Origin: Hepsetus odoe
Lineage: Eukaryota; Chordata; Actinopteri; Characiformes; Hepsetidae
Length of the DNA: 64,000 nt
Assembly: GCA_017165825.1 (NCBI GenBank)
Contig: CM029370.1
Span: 18,899,190 to 18,963,189 of the forward strand
Direction: 5' to 3'
This document shows positions 50,253 to 61,854 of the stretch, in pieces (within the stretch, counting starts at the first letter, position 1; the number at the start of each line of letters is the position of its first letter). The translations under genes were made by a program, and so were the position numbers. The notes below the pieces were generated by a model. It searched no databases, had not been told where the DNA came from, and saw nothing but the letters and a program-made list of their open reading frames with translations.

Positions 50253-50804
50253 CAGTACTGTGCGAAAGTTTTAGGCAGATGTGAAAAAATGCTGTAAACA
50301 AAGAATGCTTTCAGAAATATGAATAATGATTGTTTATTTTTATCAGTTTACAAAATGCAAAGTGAGCAAACAAAAGAAAAATCTAAATCAAATCAATATT
50401 TGGTGTTACTACCGTTTGCCTTCAAACCAGCATCAGTTCTTCTAGGTACACTTGCACAAAGTCAGGGATTTTGTAGGATTATAGTCAGTGTATGATCAAC
50501 CAGTTTTAGCAAACAGGTGCTGATGATGATCAATGTCACACGGAGGTTGAAACACAGTCATGTTTGGAACAACCGACCAGCCGAGTTCTTTCAAAAACTG
50601 TGTGCAAGTGTACCTAGAAGAACTGATGCTGTTTTGAAGGCAAAGGGTGGTCACACCAAATATTGATTTGATTTAGATTTCTCTTTTGTTCATTCACTGC
50701 ATTTTGTTGATTGATGAAAATAAATGATTAACACTTCCATTTCTGAAAGCATTCTTTGTTTACAGCATTTTTTCACACCTGCCTAAAACCTTTGCACAGT
50801 ACTG
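50253..50804. mobile_element. Non-autonomous Tc1-like element, copy 2
   Basis: Ends CAGTACTGTGCGAAAGTTTT and complement, with long inverted repeats like the copies at 41.7 and 61.3 kb, flanked by TA on both sides. The roughly 552-bp interior lacks transposase coding and matches copy 3 (for example TAGTCAGTGTATGATCAACC). Confidence 0.88.
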
Positions 50805-50868
50805 TATGTGTCTATGTTTAATGGATTTACAAAGTTAGCTTTTCTAATGTTTTACGACCTAAACATGT

Positions 50869-52699
50869 ATAGGTGCATCTCAAAACGGCAAACTTGCAGA
50901 AAGTGCAATATTTAACTAAACTAAACTATAAAAGTAATATATTCAAGACTCAATATAAGTAAACTGAAATGCTTCATAATTATGGCCAAAGGCAAAAAAA
51001 AATTAAAGGCTCTCATGTTATTAGAATACTTCATTTCGAGTTTAAGTAAATGAACATTCAAACAGTACACATAATATGAATATCTCGTTCTAGTTCAGTG
51101 CAAGCAACCTGGGGAAGACTGCTGACTTGACAGTTGTCCAATAGACAAACAAACATCGACACGCTCCACAAGTAGTGCGAGCCATAGAAGGTCATTACTG
51201 AAAAGACTAGTTGTTTACAGAGTGCTGTATAAATGGAAAGTCAACTGGAAAGGAAAAACTCAGTAGGAAAAGGTGCACAAGCAACAAGGCCTGACCACAG
51301 CCCTGAGAGAACGGTCAAGAAAATTTGATTCAAGAACTTAGGAGAGCCTCACAAGGAGTGGACTGAAGGTGGTGTCAGTGCATCATGAGCCACCACAAAC
51401 AGCTGTCTTTAGAAAAGGGGCAACAACTGCCGCATTGTTAGTATAAAGCCACTCATAAACCAGAGAAAGTTTCAGAAATGTTTTACCTGGGCTAAGGAGA
51501 AAACAAATTGGACTGTTGCTCAGTGGTCCAATGTTCTCTTTTCAAATAAAAGTAGCATTTCATTTGAAGGTTAAGGTCCCAGAGTCTGGAGGAAGAGTGA
51601 AGAGGCACAGAATCTAAGTGTGAGGTTTCCAGAGACTGTGAAGATTTGGGGAACCGTGTAATCGACCTGTCCACTGTGCTTTGTCAAATCCAAAGTCTAG
51701 GCAGCTGCCTAACACTAACACTTAGAGCACCTCATGCTTCTATCTGCTGACAGGCTTTGTGTAGATACCAATTTCCTTTTCAAGCAGGGCTTAGCACCTG
51801 GCCAAAGTGCCAAAACTACTAGCAAATTGACCTTAACATTCCTGTGCTTAATATCATTTTGTTATGAAGAGGGAGATGGAAGAGGAACATCCAATCCAAA
51901 AATACAGACCAGCTGAAAGCTGCGATCAGAGCAATCTGGCCTTCAATAACACATCAGCAGTACCTCGAGATGGTTGCCTCAATCCCACACATGAATGCAG
52001 TAATTTGTGGTAAACCAGCTAAGTACTGACTGTATAAATGAACATACTTTTCAGTTTTTTGTAAAGTAAATCCTTTTTTGATTGGTTAGCAGCAGCTCTG
52101 CTTTCAACAGGAACTCATAAATGTGATCACATTTCTCCTGTACTAGCTTCACTTCATTTACTGCATTTGAGGACTGATTTTTAAATGTTAATATTTGCTT
52201 ACAAATTACCTGATATTGCCCCTACCAGTCTCTGTGGTGGAGGTGGAGGTGGAGGTAGTGGAGGTAATGCATTTTTAATTTTAGCTCCTAAACTTCCAAG
52301 TGAGCTGCCTCTTCACATTCACCTGACTCCAAAAGTATTTATTTTTAAATCCCACCTCAAAACACACTTTTATACCTGTTTAAATGGCTTTTAACGCAGT
52401 TGTCTTTTGTCTGTTTTCTTTAGTATTTTGATTATATAAAACTTTGTTCAACCCTTATTGTAAGAAATTTTCTTTTTAAGTAAATTGGACTTTGGGAAAT
52501 ATTCTAATAATTTCAGCTACTGGATTTCTGATTTTCACGGGCTATAATTCACAATTCTCACAATTACGACAAAAAAGTCTTGAAATATTGGACTTTGTGT
52601 AATGCATATGGAATTTATGAACGTTTTGCTTTTTATATGAAATATTGAAAAAGTATGCACTTTTTCAACAATATTCTAGTTTTTTGAGATGCACCTGTA
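50869..52699 (+). mobile_element. Decayed Tc1-like transposon with internal insertion
   Basis: Perfect 15-bp inverted ends AGGTGCATCTCAAAA. The plus-strand interior follows a Tc1 transposase with many lesions: CAGTGGTCCAATGTTCTC, AAGGTCCCAGAGTCTGGAGG, then CTGACAGGCTTTGTG and CAGCAGTACCTCGAGATGG in the expected order. From about 52.16 to 52.46 kb unrelated sequence intervenes, with a Gly-rich run and a frame ending FKSHLKTHFYTCLNGF that resembles the C-terminal end of fish L2-type LINE proteins, suggesting nesting. Confidence 0.8.
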
Positions 52700-52913
52700 G
52701 ACCAGGCTGCTCTGATGGCTAACGAGAATGATGAGAATCACAAAAAGGTTAGGTAATTACATTTGAAGCAACACTTAAATCAGCATAATCAGTATCAAGC
52801 CCCTTCTAGATATTAACCATTATAAGAAGGAAGGTTAACAATATATTAAAGCAAAATTAAAACGCATACAACACTTGTATAACTAATGATGTGCTGGCCT
52901 TGGGAATACTTAC

Positions 52914-52971
52914 TGTGCTGTCACTTTGGTAGGGGTTGAGTTTATTGTACATTTCCTCCACAACACTGCGT
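52914..52971 (-). CDS. ppm1a: ppm1a fourth coding exon
   Basis: 58 bases encoding RSVVEEMYNKLNPYQSDST, corresponding to human RNVIEAVYNRLNPYKND. Acceptor CCTTTCAG|ACGC after a pyrimidine tract; consensus donor ACA|GTAAGT in phase 0, so a further short terminal exon is expected. Confidence 0.92.
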
Positions 52972-55900
52972 CTGAAAGGACATAACAGGAAAGGGCGTGA
53001 GTTATTCTATCCACGGCATTTCAAAACTGATCCTAGAGCAGTTTAAAAAAAACAAAAAAAAAACTAATTGTAGTGATTTTTTCCTTCAAATAAATATATT
53101 AGTAAAAGTCTTCTAAAAATATAGATCAATTTAAAAAACCTGTTCATATAAAAGCTCTCCCCCTTTCCTGTGTGTCTAAATTAGTGATGGTAGCAGTCTC
53201 ACAAACCTCTTATTCATAAGTTACTAATTGTGGATTATGAAGGACAAGATGCACACAAGGCCAAGTAGACACGTACCCAAAAAAAAACCAAAAAAAAAAA
53301 ACCCACATCAACTCACAGGGCTCAAATCTTTGTGGTTATCAGGTCCACAAATAGTGACCATTACATCACACCTTATAAGATGCATTGAAGTCTACACAGT
53401 AGAGCTTGGCAGTCATTTGTCTATTTTGCCAGTGCATGAATCTAAATGACACCCCTTCATCGAGCAAGAGTTTAAAAATGCATCAGCTTGACATTAATTA
53501 TTCAGTTTGGGAGGTAATAAGGAGAGAGGAAGAGGGGAGTGAAGCAAAAGAGGAAAAGCACCAGTGAAAGAAGTGATTTCTAATTTTATTTGAGTCCTCA
53601 AATACTTATTTCTCTCTTATTTATCTGGAAAAGCTCTATTTAAGCTCTATATAAAAGTTCTATTACCACCATCGGGGGTGGGGGAGGGGTTTAGTTCTCA
53701 GTAGGAATCATTTTCATTTGGGTTGTTTTCCACAGCATTACCTAGTCTGGTAAAATTCTACAAATTCGATTCAGACCATTACTCACATATTAATATAAAA
53801 GTATGAACTGATATTTTTTTATGTAAAGAAAAACATTACACTGAGGACGAGGAAAAAAATGAATTATGTGAATTATACATTTAAGCTATTGACTACAAGC
53901 ACAAACAATTAAAATTGCATGACTTTGTGTGTGTAAAATGAAACACTCACTTGCTAGCCAGCTCTCCTCCAGGTGGGAGGTTGGGGATACTCTCCGTGGC
54001 TAACACACACATCACGTGGGCTAAGTCTGGAATGCTCTCCACACCCTGCTTCTTAATGAGCTCTGAGGAATCACAAGGACTTATGGGTAAGTCAGGCTTG
54101 TATAGGAAAAGCTTGTTAAATAATTAATCTCTACAAAAATCCAAAATATATTCACTTGAATGAAAATATCCATATCATAAAGCGATAACGTGGGACTGCA
54201 GAAACAGACAGGAATAGCATATGCAAGGCTGAATTTAGAGGGTGACTTATCACCACATCTAAATCATGCAGTATAAAATTTTTTATGACTCATGCTACCC
54301 TCAACTTGTCTTTGTAATGCTATGAATAAATGCTATTCAAGAAGTTAATCTTTTTCATCTTTTCATTCCCCATTTTTGTTGAGCTTTCTTACGCTCCTTC
54401 ACAGTAAAGTACTTGATTTCGACAAGAACAGAGGTTCTCTCGTTTCTTTGGTTGTCCTTCAGGTTTGATAACAGGACTTGAAATATGTAAAAACTAATAA
54501 ATAAAATATATAATTTATAAAAACTAATGTTGAAAAGCCTTTATTTTACCAAAAACAGGCTAATGCTTAACGTGGCAGATGTGCACAGAGCATTTTTTTC
54601 TAAATAAAAAAGGTCACAGTCTCAAGGATTCAGTAAATATTTTTTATTTGAATCATCATTAACATCTAAGAGTAACAACATCACAAATTGTCTCTACATT
54701 ATCAAGACTTGAAAGCTAATATACAAAAATAAAAACCAAACAAATAAAGCACAGGGTGCTCATCCCCCTAATGTTGAAATACTTATCTATGAAACAGTTT
54801 TGTAATCGTTCAAAATGAGCACTACAAAACAATTGTCTACCAAGAGGTAATTAAACTAATACATACACACACAGCCTGATGGGCTAAGCAAGGACCGGTC
54901 ATGGACTGTAACCCTTATCACCACCCTTTAACCAAGCATATTAGGAAGGATGCTGCTATGACTGACATGAAATGTAGAGTGAAAAATGAGTGAGGATTGA
55001 CTCAGACAGGAGTGCTTCATCAACTCACAAGACCTTCAGTCAAATTGACATCACCTAGATTCATGACTCCGTTACATAATTTACAGAGAACAATAAATAC
55101 AAGGACGATATACGCCTTTCATTGCATTAGTAGTGCTTATTTGGCTAAATAAAATGGAATGCATGAAGGTTTAGTTCAGAAGAGGTAAATGACTGAGTAC
55201 GAATAAATAACTAAAATAAATATAAGTGTCTTTGCTGTTGCTCACCAGTAATAACCTGAGAGACATACATGACACACGGGGACCAACAATCCATAAAACA
55301 GAAAAACTTTCCTTTCTATATGCTTTTTAGATCTCTAGCTTTTACAGATCTAGTAACTATTCCCTCATATGATATGTTTTGAACTTTATTATATGCCTTT
55401 TGGTTGTTTGTTTGCTTAAACAGTTAATGCTGCTACCAAAGTCATACATTTAAAAACACATTTACAGACAACATAACGGTGGTCCACAATGAATACTACC
55501 TGCTGTTAAATCGGACAGAAAAAGTAAATTCAACATGGTGTCACATCCACTATAACATACACTCTCAGCAAGGTAATTGACTTAGAAAACCTGAAACATG
55601 CTGGGCCTCTTTTATCAATGACTATCAAATGCATTTGGAAACTTCAGTATCAAAAAAGCACAAAAACATCAAGAGGAATTTATCAAAGCCTTATAAAACT
55701 CTGATCTGTGTGGAAATGGCCTCGCTTACTGATAAAGTTCACCTGAGCAGAAGTGCAACGGGCACATGCTCAACTGCAGACACACACTCACACATACACA
55801 TACATCCGTTTCCTAACTTATTTAAATGCCCAGATATTCCCACACTACAGTAACTGTGAAACAGTAATAGCCAAACAAAGGTGATAGGAAGTCACCTGGT

Positions 55901-58900
55901 GAACGCACTACCTAACATACATTCTCTCTTACGGTTCATTTTTTATAATGTATATGTAATTTTTTAAAGGGCCCATATTCTGCCTTTTTCTACCATTTTG
56001 GTTCTTTTTCCTAACAAAAAAAAACTTTCCTCATAAACAGCACTGTTAAAAATGCCATCCCTGCTTAAACTCTACATATAACTTTGCTGCAAATGGGCAA
56101 ATATTTGCTAATATTCTGGTTTTCACAAAAACTGAATTTCAAAACAGGCCAAGTTGTTCCCAGATTATGGGGAGTGAATGGTGAATTACGAAAAGTTTTC
56201 AGTTGTGTGCTTATGTTTTTAGGCTATTTTTTCTTTTCAAGTAAGACTAAATTAGTTTTCAATCTCACAAACAGCCAAAAGCGTTATTTTAGGGCCCAAT
56301 ATAAATCTGAATTAGATGGTTGTTCAGAGCAACTTAGTGAGAAAAAAAACAACTATTTTGATAAATGTTTAGCACAAGTAATAAGCCACAGTGTTAGGAT
56401 TCATTTAACTGCTCATGTAGATTATGTATTTATCGAACTATGTGTCTAGTATAGGTATCCTTCAAGAAATGTGCAGTTAAATTCTAATAATGGTAAGTGA
56501 TCTCCTCCTCTTCAATTCTGTTTGTACAAACACTCACTAAACATACCACACACATCCAGCTGTTATAAGATACAGAACATATTTAACATGTCCAGCAATG
56601 TTTGTTCCCTATTTAGCACACTTCCAAAAAGAAGCAACGGCCCTAGGGTGGACAAAATCAAAGTCCTTTCAGTTTAGCTCTACATTGGGGGCCAAATGAG
56701 CTTGTACACGAACTGCTCTGCCAACGTCAGGTAAACCCAAACCATCTACACTGTAGATTCCATGCCACAACCTCTTTGACCTATTTACTATTTCAAAGAA
56801 ACTTTGCATTCACACACAAAAAAATACAATGTATGAACATTTGGGATGCACTAAGTAAGCAGTGAGTCTTGTACTACTGCACATGTAGTCTTGTTAAATA
56901 AATGAAAACAGAAAATAAAAATCAAAACATTATGTAAGCTTTAAGTTTAAACAGCTCACTAATGGTAGAGGTTGATACAAGCACAACGGTGCAAGTACAA
57001 GTAAGAAAGATCAAATTTCTACAACACTCAGGAATGAAGCAGGGACTCTGCTTCATCATTCATTTCACTCACTTAGGAATTTCATTTAAATGCACCATTC
57101 AGACCTGAAGAGGCACATAAACATACAGACATGCACAAATGACAATTAAAAAAAAAAAAAAAAAAAAACAATAATAGCTTTAATTTTCAAGGCCAATTTT
57201 GCCTACCAAAAAATTCTCAAGCAGTGCAAGTGTTACTTAAGTTACAAAGGTTTATGTTTTTGGGAATGGAAAAGGGTAAATAGTATGAGCCCACCACATT
57301 TTTGATAAGTTCATAAAGAGTTATCTGAGTTGCATTATTAAAAGGGCATACCAAGAATTATCCAATGTAAACTTTCTCAGCATAGCTACATTAAGGAACA
57401 AATCAGAGGGTTGCCAAAATGTCAGTCTGAGGCAATTAGTAGTAAACCAAGTCTAGTAGTACAGAAAAACCCTTTCAAATACTGTGTTAAACTAAATCTA
57501 TGTAATCTTTGAACTTTAAAATGTGTATACACTGAAAAGTTAGTCTCAGTAACAAGTCAATCTAACTCAGAATAAGAACATTCCCTGTTCTTGATTAGTG
57601 TTGTGACGTAAAAATATCTGCTTTACATGCAGGAATACATACAAAAGTATCATGCTACTGATATACATGCCTATGGTGTATGCTGCTATGGCATTCAATA
57701 TACTTTCTTAAGCATTATTGGTGGGCTGGGCACTAAAGTCTAGTCAGTCAGCTCTGAAAGTTGGGGCTAAGGCATCAGCATTCCTCTTTACAGGTACAGA
57801 ACCATGCAGAAAATGAGTATCAAGGCAACTCACAGCAGTCACAGCTATAGATGCACAAAATGCACTCCCTGACCTCACACATCTTGTCTCAGTAATAATC
57901 TTGTACCTATAGCAGTGAAGTTCTGACATTCTGTTTTAGTGTTTCAATACATTTAAGTGACTGTAAAATCTCAGAAAAGTGCAAAAGAACTTGGTGTCAA
58001 ACTCAAACACATGCTTACACAAGTGAATATGAATGACACTATATAAGGCCATGAGAACAGGCAAACATGGACAGATTGCTCTACACTTACAATAATTCTT
58101 TTTTGACATAAAATAGGACAAAAGTGGTTCCAAATTGTTTTCTTTATGCAATACCTCTAAATATAGCAGCTTTCATAAGTATGGAACTAAAAGGTAAGAC
58201 AGCATTTTGTTGTCCTATTATCATAATTGCACTATCTCAGTGAAGACTCATGGTGAACACTGTGGTAAAACTCTTCCGAATGCGCCTTACTAAAATTATT
58301 TGGTAAGATTATACATTTAGATAAGTGCTCTTGGCAATAAATATTCAAAGGCCTCCATAAAGGATTTCTATTTGCACTATTACATTTTATCGACCCTGTT
58401 AAATGATGCTTACCAGGGCTGGGTTTCCCAAGTAGCATCACAGGGTTAAGATCATCTTACAACAATCTCTGTATCATGACGCATCTGGGAAACCAGATCT
58501 TGGTCTATTATATGAGGTTGATAAAATAATAATGGATCTTTCTCTTCAAATGTAGGGATTGGTTGATTAGAATGTCAAAAACAACATCTATTTGGCAATT
58601 AATCAAACTTTGACAACAGGAATTTATCAAACTCTTAGATGAGCATAAATGCTCACTACTTTCTTCTCTATATTCTACAGTTTATTAATGGACTATAATT
58701 TATTTATTAGTCTTTTTAGATGCTCCACCTTCTACTCTGTTCTGCAGGTACTTATCCAGCTCTGCCTCTCTCTTCACAGCTTCTGGATTGATCTTGGGTG
58801 CACCTGGAAAACATACCAGTACCACGCTCATGTTGTCACGGCTACCCTGTTCAAAAACAGAAAGAAAGGGAAAGAGTCATACAATGGTGATGAAAATGAT

Positions 58901-60042
58901 TCACAATGAATTAACACCACTAATTAACATGTTAGTTTGATGATGACCTTTTGCATAATTGGGTAATTTCCATTAGAAATGAATTATTTTCATTTGAACT
59001 GTAACTATTAAGCAATTATGCAGCATAGCAACCATTAAGGCTGGCAACAAATGTATCCTAGCAAATGTGACTCCGTTGATGGAATATAAAATCTTATCAA
59101 ATCTATATATTCACAGCACACTAAAGCACAGACTAATCTTTTAGACAAACACATTTATCTGGCAGACCTCACCTTGTACAAACAGGTGTCCACTATTTCA
59201 TTACACACCCTTTCAAGGTCTTCAGTCACCTCCAGTCGTGAACGAACAAAGTCACATAGTTCCTCATTGGTCATGACGTCCCAGATTCCATCACAGGCCA
59301 ACACTACAAACTCATCTTCTGCTTCTACCCTCTCAATTTCATAAACCTCTGGCTCTGGAGACACCAACTGCTCTGTTGGGCCCTTTCCATGAACACACTT
59401 GTAGTCAAAGTCTCCGAGAGCGCGAGAGACGGCTAGAGAGCCATTAACCCGTTGAATCATAACTGCGCCACCCGCATTCTGAATCCTTTCCTTCTCCAGG
59501 GGGTTGCTGGGCTTGTGGTCCTGCGTGAAGAAGTGGACTCGACCCCCACGGCTCAGCAGTGCACGGGAGTCCCCACAGTTAATAAAGTAAAAGTGCTCAG
59601 GTGAGGCCAGGATGCCCACTGCTGTGGAGCCACTGCGGTCCGTACCATGCTTGCGCTCCGATATGGCACGCATGTGCTCATCAATCTGCAGGAAGCCTGT
59701 GCGAATGCCATTCTTCACACTCTCCACTGAAGGTTCAGGATGACTTGCACTTGTGTCTTCGCTCCCGCCGCCTTGGCCTCCACTTCTGAAGTCTGGATTG
59801 CTGGTGATGTGCTCTAGCAGATGCTCACAGCAGTATCGGGCCACCTGAGAACCAGCGTGGCCATCATATACAGCAAAAAATGACCAGGTGCTGAGCCCAT
59901 GAGGAAGACCAACAACAGCAGTGTGTGCATCCTCCATCTCAACACGCCAGCCCTGCATGCTGCTGAGGCCATAGCGCAGGCCATTCCCCTCCCCATGGGC
60001 ATTAAACTTCTCCATCTTTGGCTTGTCCAGGAAAGCACCCAT
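52914..60042 (-). CDS. ppm1a: Protein phosphatase 1A (PP2C-alpha), 3' end not found
   Basis: PPM1A is a monomeric Mg/Mn-dependent Ser/Thr phosphatase of nucleus and cytosol that dephosphorylates, among others, SMAD2/3, AMPK, CDKs and stress MAP kinases. Four coding exons were assembled: 59173-60042, 58729-58846, 53951-54062 and 52914-52971, all with matching phases and GT-AG borders, giving 386 residues so far (human about 382 in total). Metal- and phosphate-site residues are present: Arg33, Glu37/Asp38, Asp60-Gly-His62, Asp251 in ACDGIWD and Asp294 in SRDNMS. MGAFLDKPKMEK and RYCCEHLL favour PPM1A over PPM1B. About 12 extra residues (88-105, Gly/Ser-rich) distinguish it from human. The last codons should lie to the left. 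Confidence 0.95.
52972..53950 (-). other. ppm1a: ppm1a intron
   Basis: GT-AG intron of 979 bp; AT-rich, A-rich runs near 53.28 kb, no embedded gene recognised. Confidence 0.85.
53951..54062 (-). CDS. ppm1a: ppm1a third coding exon
   Basis: 112 bases encoding (E)LIKKQGVESIPDLAHVM through NLPPGGELAS(K), matching the conserved C-terminal helical domain (human EIIKKQGEG...GGELASK). Acceptor TTCCTCAG|AGCTC; donor GCAA|GTGAGTG. Confidence 0.93.
55965..56120. repeat. Possible dispersed repeat
   Basis: Starts AAAGGGCCCATATTCTGCC, a phrase common in fish genomes as the end of a non-autonomous element; AGGGCCCAATATAAATC recurs at about 56292. Boundaries uncertain. Confidence 0.3.
58681..58728 (-). 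terminator. ppm1a: Alternative ppm1a 3' end with poly(A) signals
   Basis: If the weak donor at 58728 is skipped, the frame continues as GGASKKTNK and stops at 58700-58702. AATAAA hexamers on the minus strand lie at 58703-58708, 58699-58704 and 58681-58686. The predicted 338-residue protein parallels the shorter human PPM1A isoform (alpha-2). This is inference from sequence layout. Confidence 0.45.
58729..58846 (-). CDS. ppm1a: ppm1a second coding exon
   Basis: 118 bases encoding GSRDNMSVVLVCFPGAPKIN through DKYLQNRVE plus one base. Acceptor TTGAACAG|GGTAGC; the donor G|GTGGAG is weak. It supplies Asp294 of the metal site and the first helix of the PPM1A/B C-terminal domain. Reading through the donor gives nine more codons and a stop at 58700-58702. 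Confidence 0.93.
59173..60042 (-). CDS. ppm1a: ppm1a first coding exon
   Basis: Exactly 290 codons from the ATG (possible N-myristoylation start MGAFLD) to Lys290 in DTCLYK, donor AAG|GTGAGG. Carries almost all of the PP2C catalytic domain. An acceptor about 15 bases upstream of the ATG (GATCAG|AGAGAAG, near 60057) shows the exon also holds a little 5' UTR. Confidence 0.96.
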
Positions 60043-60552
60043 TTTCTTAGCTTCTCTCTGATCCCAACATAATCAAATGAGAAAGAAAAAACAGTGCGTA
60101 AAGTTCAACCGTTGGTTCTCTTGACTCTTAAACGTGGACAGCGTAAGTACAATTAACAGAATGACAAACACCCAGGTCAGTGACCTCATTAGACCAGTAG
60201 AGCAAGCATTTATCAGCCATAGTTACAATCAACATGCCTGTCATACAACTACCACGCCCACATGGCCGTTGCCTGGATACAACCTAGTAAGACATAGCTA
60301 GCTAGCAGTTAAGCTAAATAGCGTCATTTTATGTGTTTTGTTTCCGCACGACTTGAAATACCAAAACTGAAAGGTGTCTAATCTCATAGCAGTATTATTA
60401 AAAGCAGACCGTATGTTTAATCAGCAGAATTAAGTAGGAAACTGCCGGGTGAGCGCGAAGCTGCTAGCACGCCAGTGCTAACAGTAGAATCTAACTGTTT
60501 AGCTTACAAAAAAGCAGTTTTTAAATACCAAACAGAGTTACACATTACTCAC

Positions 60553-60785
60553 CAAGCTCTCTGACGGCCTTTGAGGAATGAGAAGACACCGAGGGCTAAA
60601 CGGGGAGGTTAGAACCCTTAATAGTAGTGCACAAGCCAGCTGTTACACTAGCTCCCAAAGTAAAAGCGGACAGACAATAAACTGAGCTCAATCTACATCC
60701 ACACAAGATAAAACCGTTAAATATCTAACGTCTGTCTTACAACCCGATCCACGAGGTCCATCTCCGCTCTCTTGTGTTACAGTCC
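60553..60785 (-). other. ppm1a: ppm1a 5' UTR exon (predicted)
   Basis: A consensus donor AGCTTG|GTGAGTAA ends a moderately GC-rich segment that would splice to the acceptor near 60057, just 5' of the start codon. It contains one short upstream frame (ATG at about 60760, 14 codons). The upstream exon limit is a guess. Confidence 0.55.
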
Positions 60786-61030
60786 TGTTGTTTTCGTTTG
60801 TTTTTTTTTTTTGTTTTTTTTTCTTTCCGTGTTTTTCTCTAAGGGAGGGGATCTTCCGTCATGACTCCCATTTCACAGCAGCACGTCGCTGGGACTCCGC
60901 GAAGTGCCCGGATGTAAACCAGGCAGCGTCTGCAGGCCGCGCACCTTCCTGCACTACAGCTGCGTCGCCGCCACGTGGGAACAGAATGAGGAAGTTTCGG
61001 GAGGTATTGATGCGCTGGGACACTATTTAA
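60780..61030 (-). promoter_or_regulatory. ppm1a: ppm1a promoter region
   Basis: The most CpG-rich stretch near the gene (about 60840-60980), directly upstream of the predicted 5' UTR exon, with GGAAGATCC-type ETS-like and GTCATGACTCC motifs and a T-rich run at about 60797-60830. No TATA box is evident, as expected for a housekeeping CpG promoter. Confidence 0.5.
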
Positions 61031-61308
61031 AAAAGGCTTGTAATAGATATCCGGTCATCATTCTCACTTCAGAGCTGACTGGATGAATGGACAATGGACT
61101 GCAGTACAGCAGCAGTTAATTATTATTGCAGAAGAATAGTGTGATATAATATGAATACAGAGTTGGACCCTGTACATTTACAGCACTTAGCAGACTCGAC
61201 TTATACCTTTGCTTTATCTCCACATCTGATCTGATTCTAGTAACCTGCAACCTGTCAAAATGTGTGTGTGTGTATATAAATGTGTGTGTATATATATATA
61301 TACACACA

Positions 61309-61846
61309 CAGTACTGTGCAAATGTTTTAGGCAGGTGTGAAAAAATGCTGTAAACAGAATGCTTTCAGAAATATAAATAACGATTGTTTATTTTGATCAA
61401 TTTACAAAATGCAAAGTGAGCGAACAAAAGAAAAATCTAAATCAAATCAATATTTGGTGTTACTACCTTTTGCCTTCAAACCAGCATCAATTCTTCTAGG
61501 TACACTTGCACAAAGTCAGGGATTCTGTAGGATTATAGTCGGTGTATGATCAACCAGTTTTACCAAACAGGTGCTGATGATCATCAATGTCACACGGAGG
61601 TTGAAACACAGTCATGTTTGGAACAACCTACTAGCGAAGTTCCTTCAAAAACTGTGTGCAAGTGTACCTGCTGTTTTGAAGGCAAAAGGTGGTCACACCA
61701 AATATTGATTTGATTTAGATTTCTCTTTTGTTCATTCACTGCATTTTGTTGACTGATGTAAATAAATGATTAATACTTTCATTTTTGAAAGCATTCTTTG
61801 TTTACAGCATTTTTTCACACCTGCCTAAAACTTTTGCACAGTACTG
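61309..61846. mobile_element. Non-autonomous Tc1-like element, copy 3
   Basis: Ends CAGTACTGTGCAAATGTTTT and complement; about 538 bp; the interior is nearly the same as copy 2 at 50.3 kb. Inserted beside a TATATACACACA run about 0.3 kb upstream of the ppm1a promoter. Confidence 0.88.
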
Positions 61847-61854
61847 TATATATA

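Larger units (their letters stand above)
54063..58728 (-). other. ppm1a: ppm1a large intron
   Basis: About 4.7 kb of AT-rich DNA with short frames only. An A run lies at about 57149-57168. The piece at 55.97 kb resembles a common fish repeat. No internal gene recognised. Confidence 0.8.

Noticed and set aside
54360..54497. Minus-strand frame with LKDNQRNERTSVLVEIKYF
   Set aside because: Looks slightly coding-like but lies in a ppm1a intron, matches no ppm1a residues, has no clear splice sites and no family I recognise.
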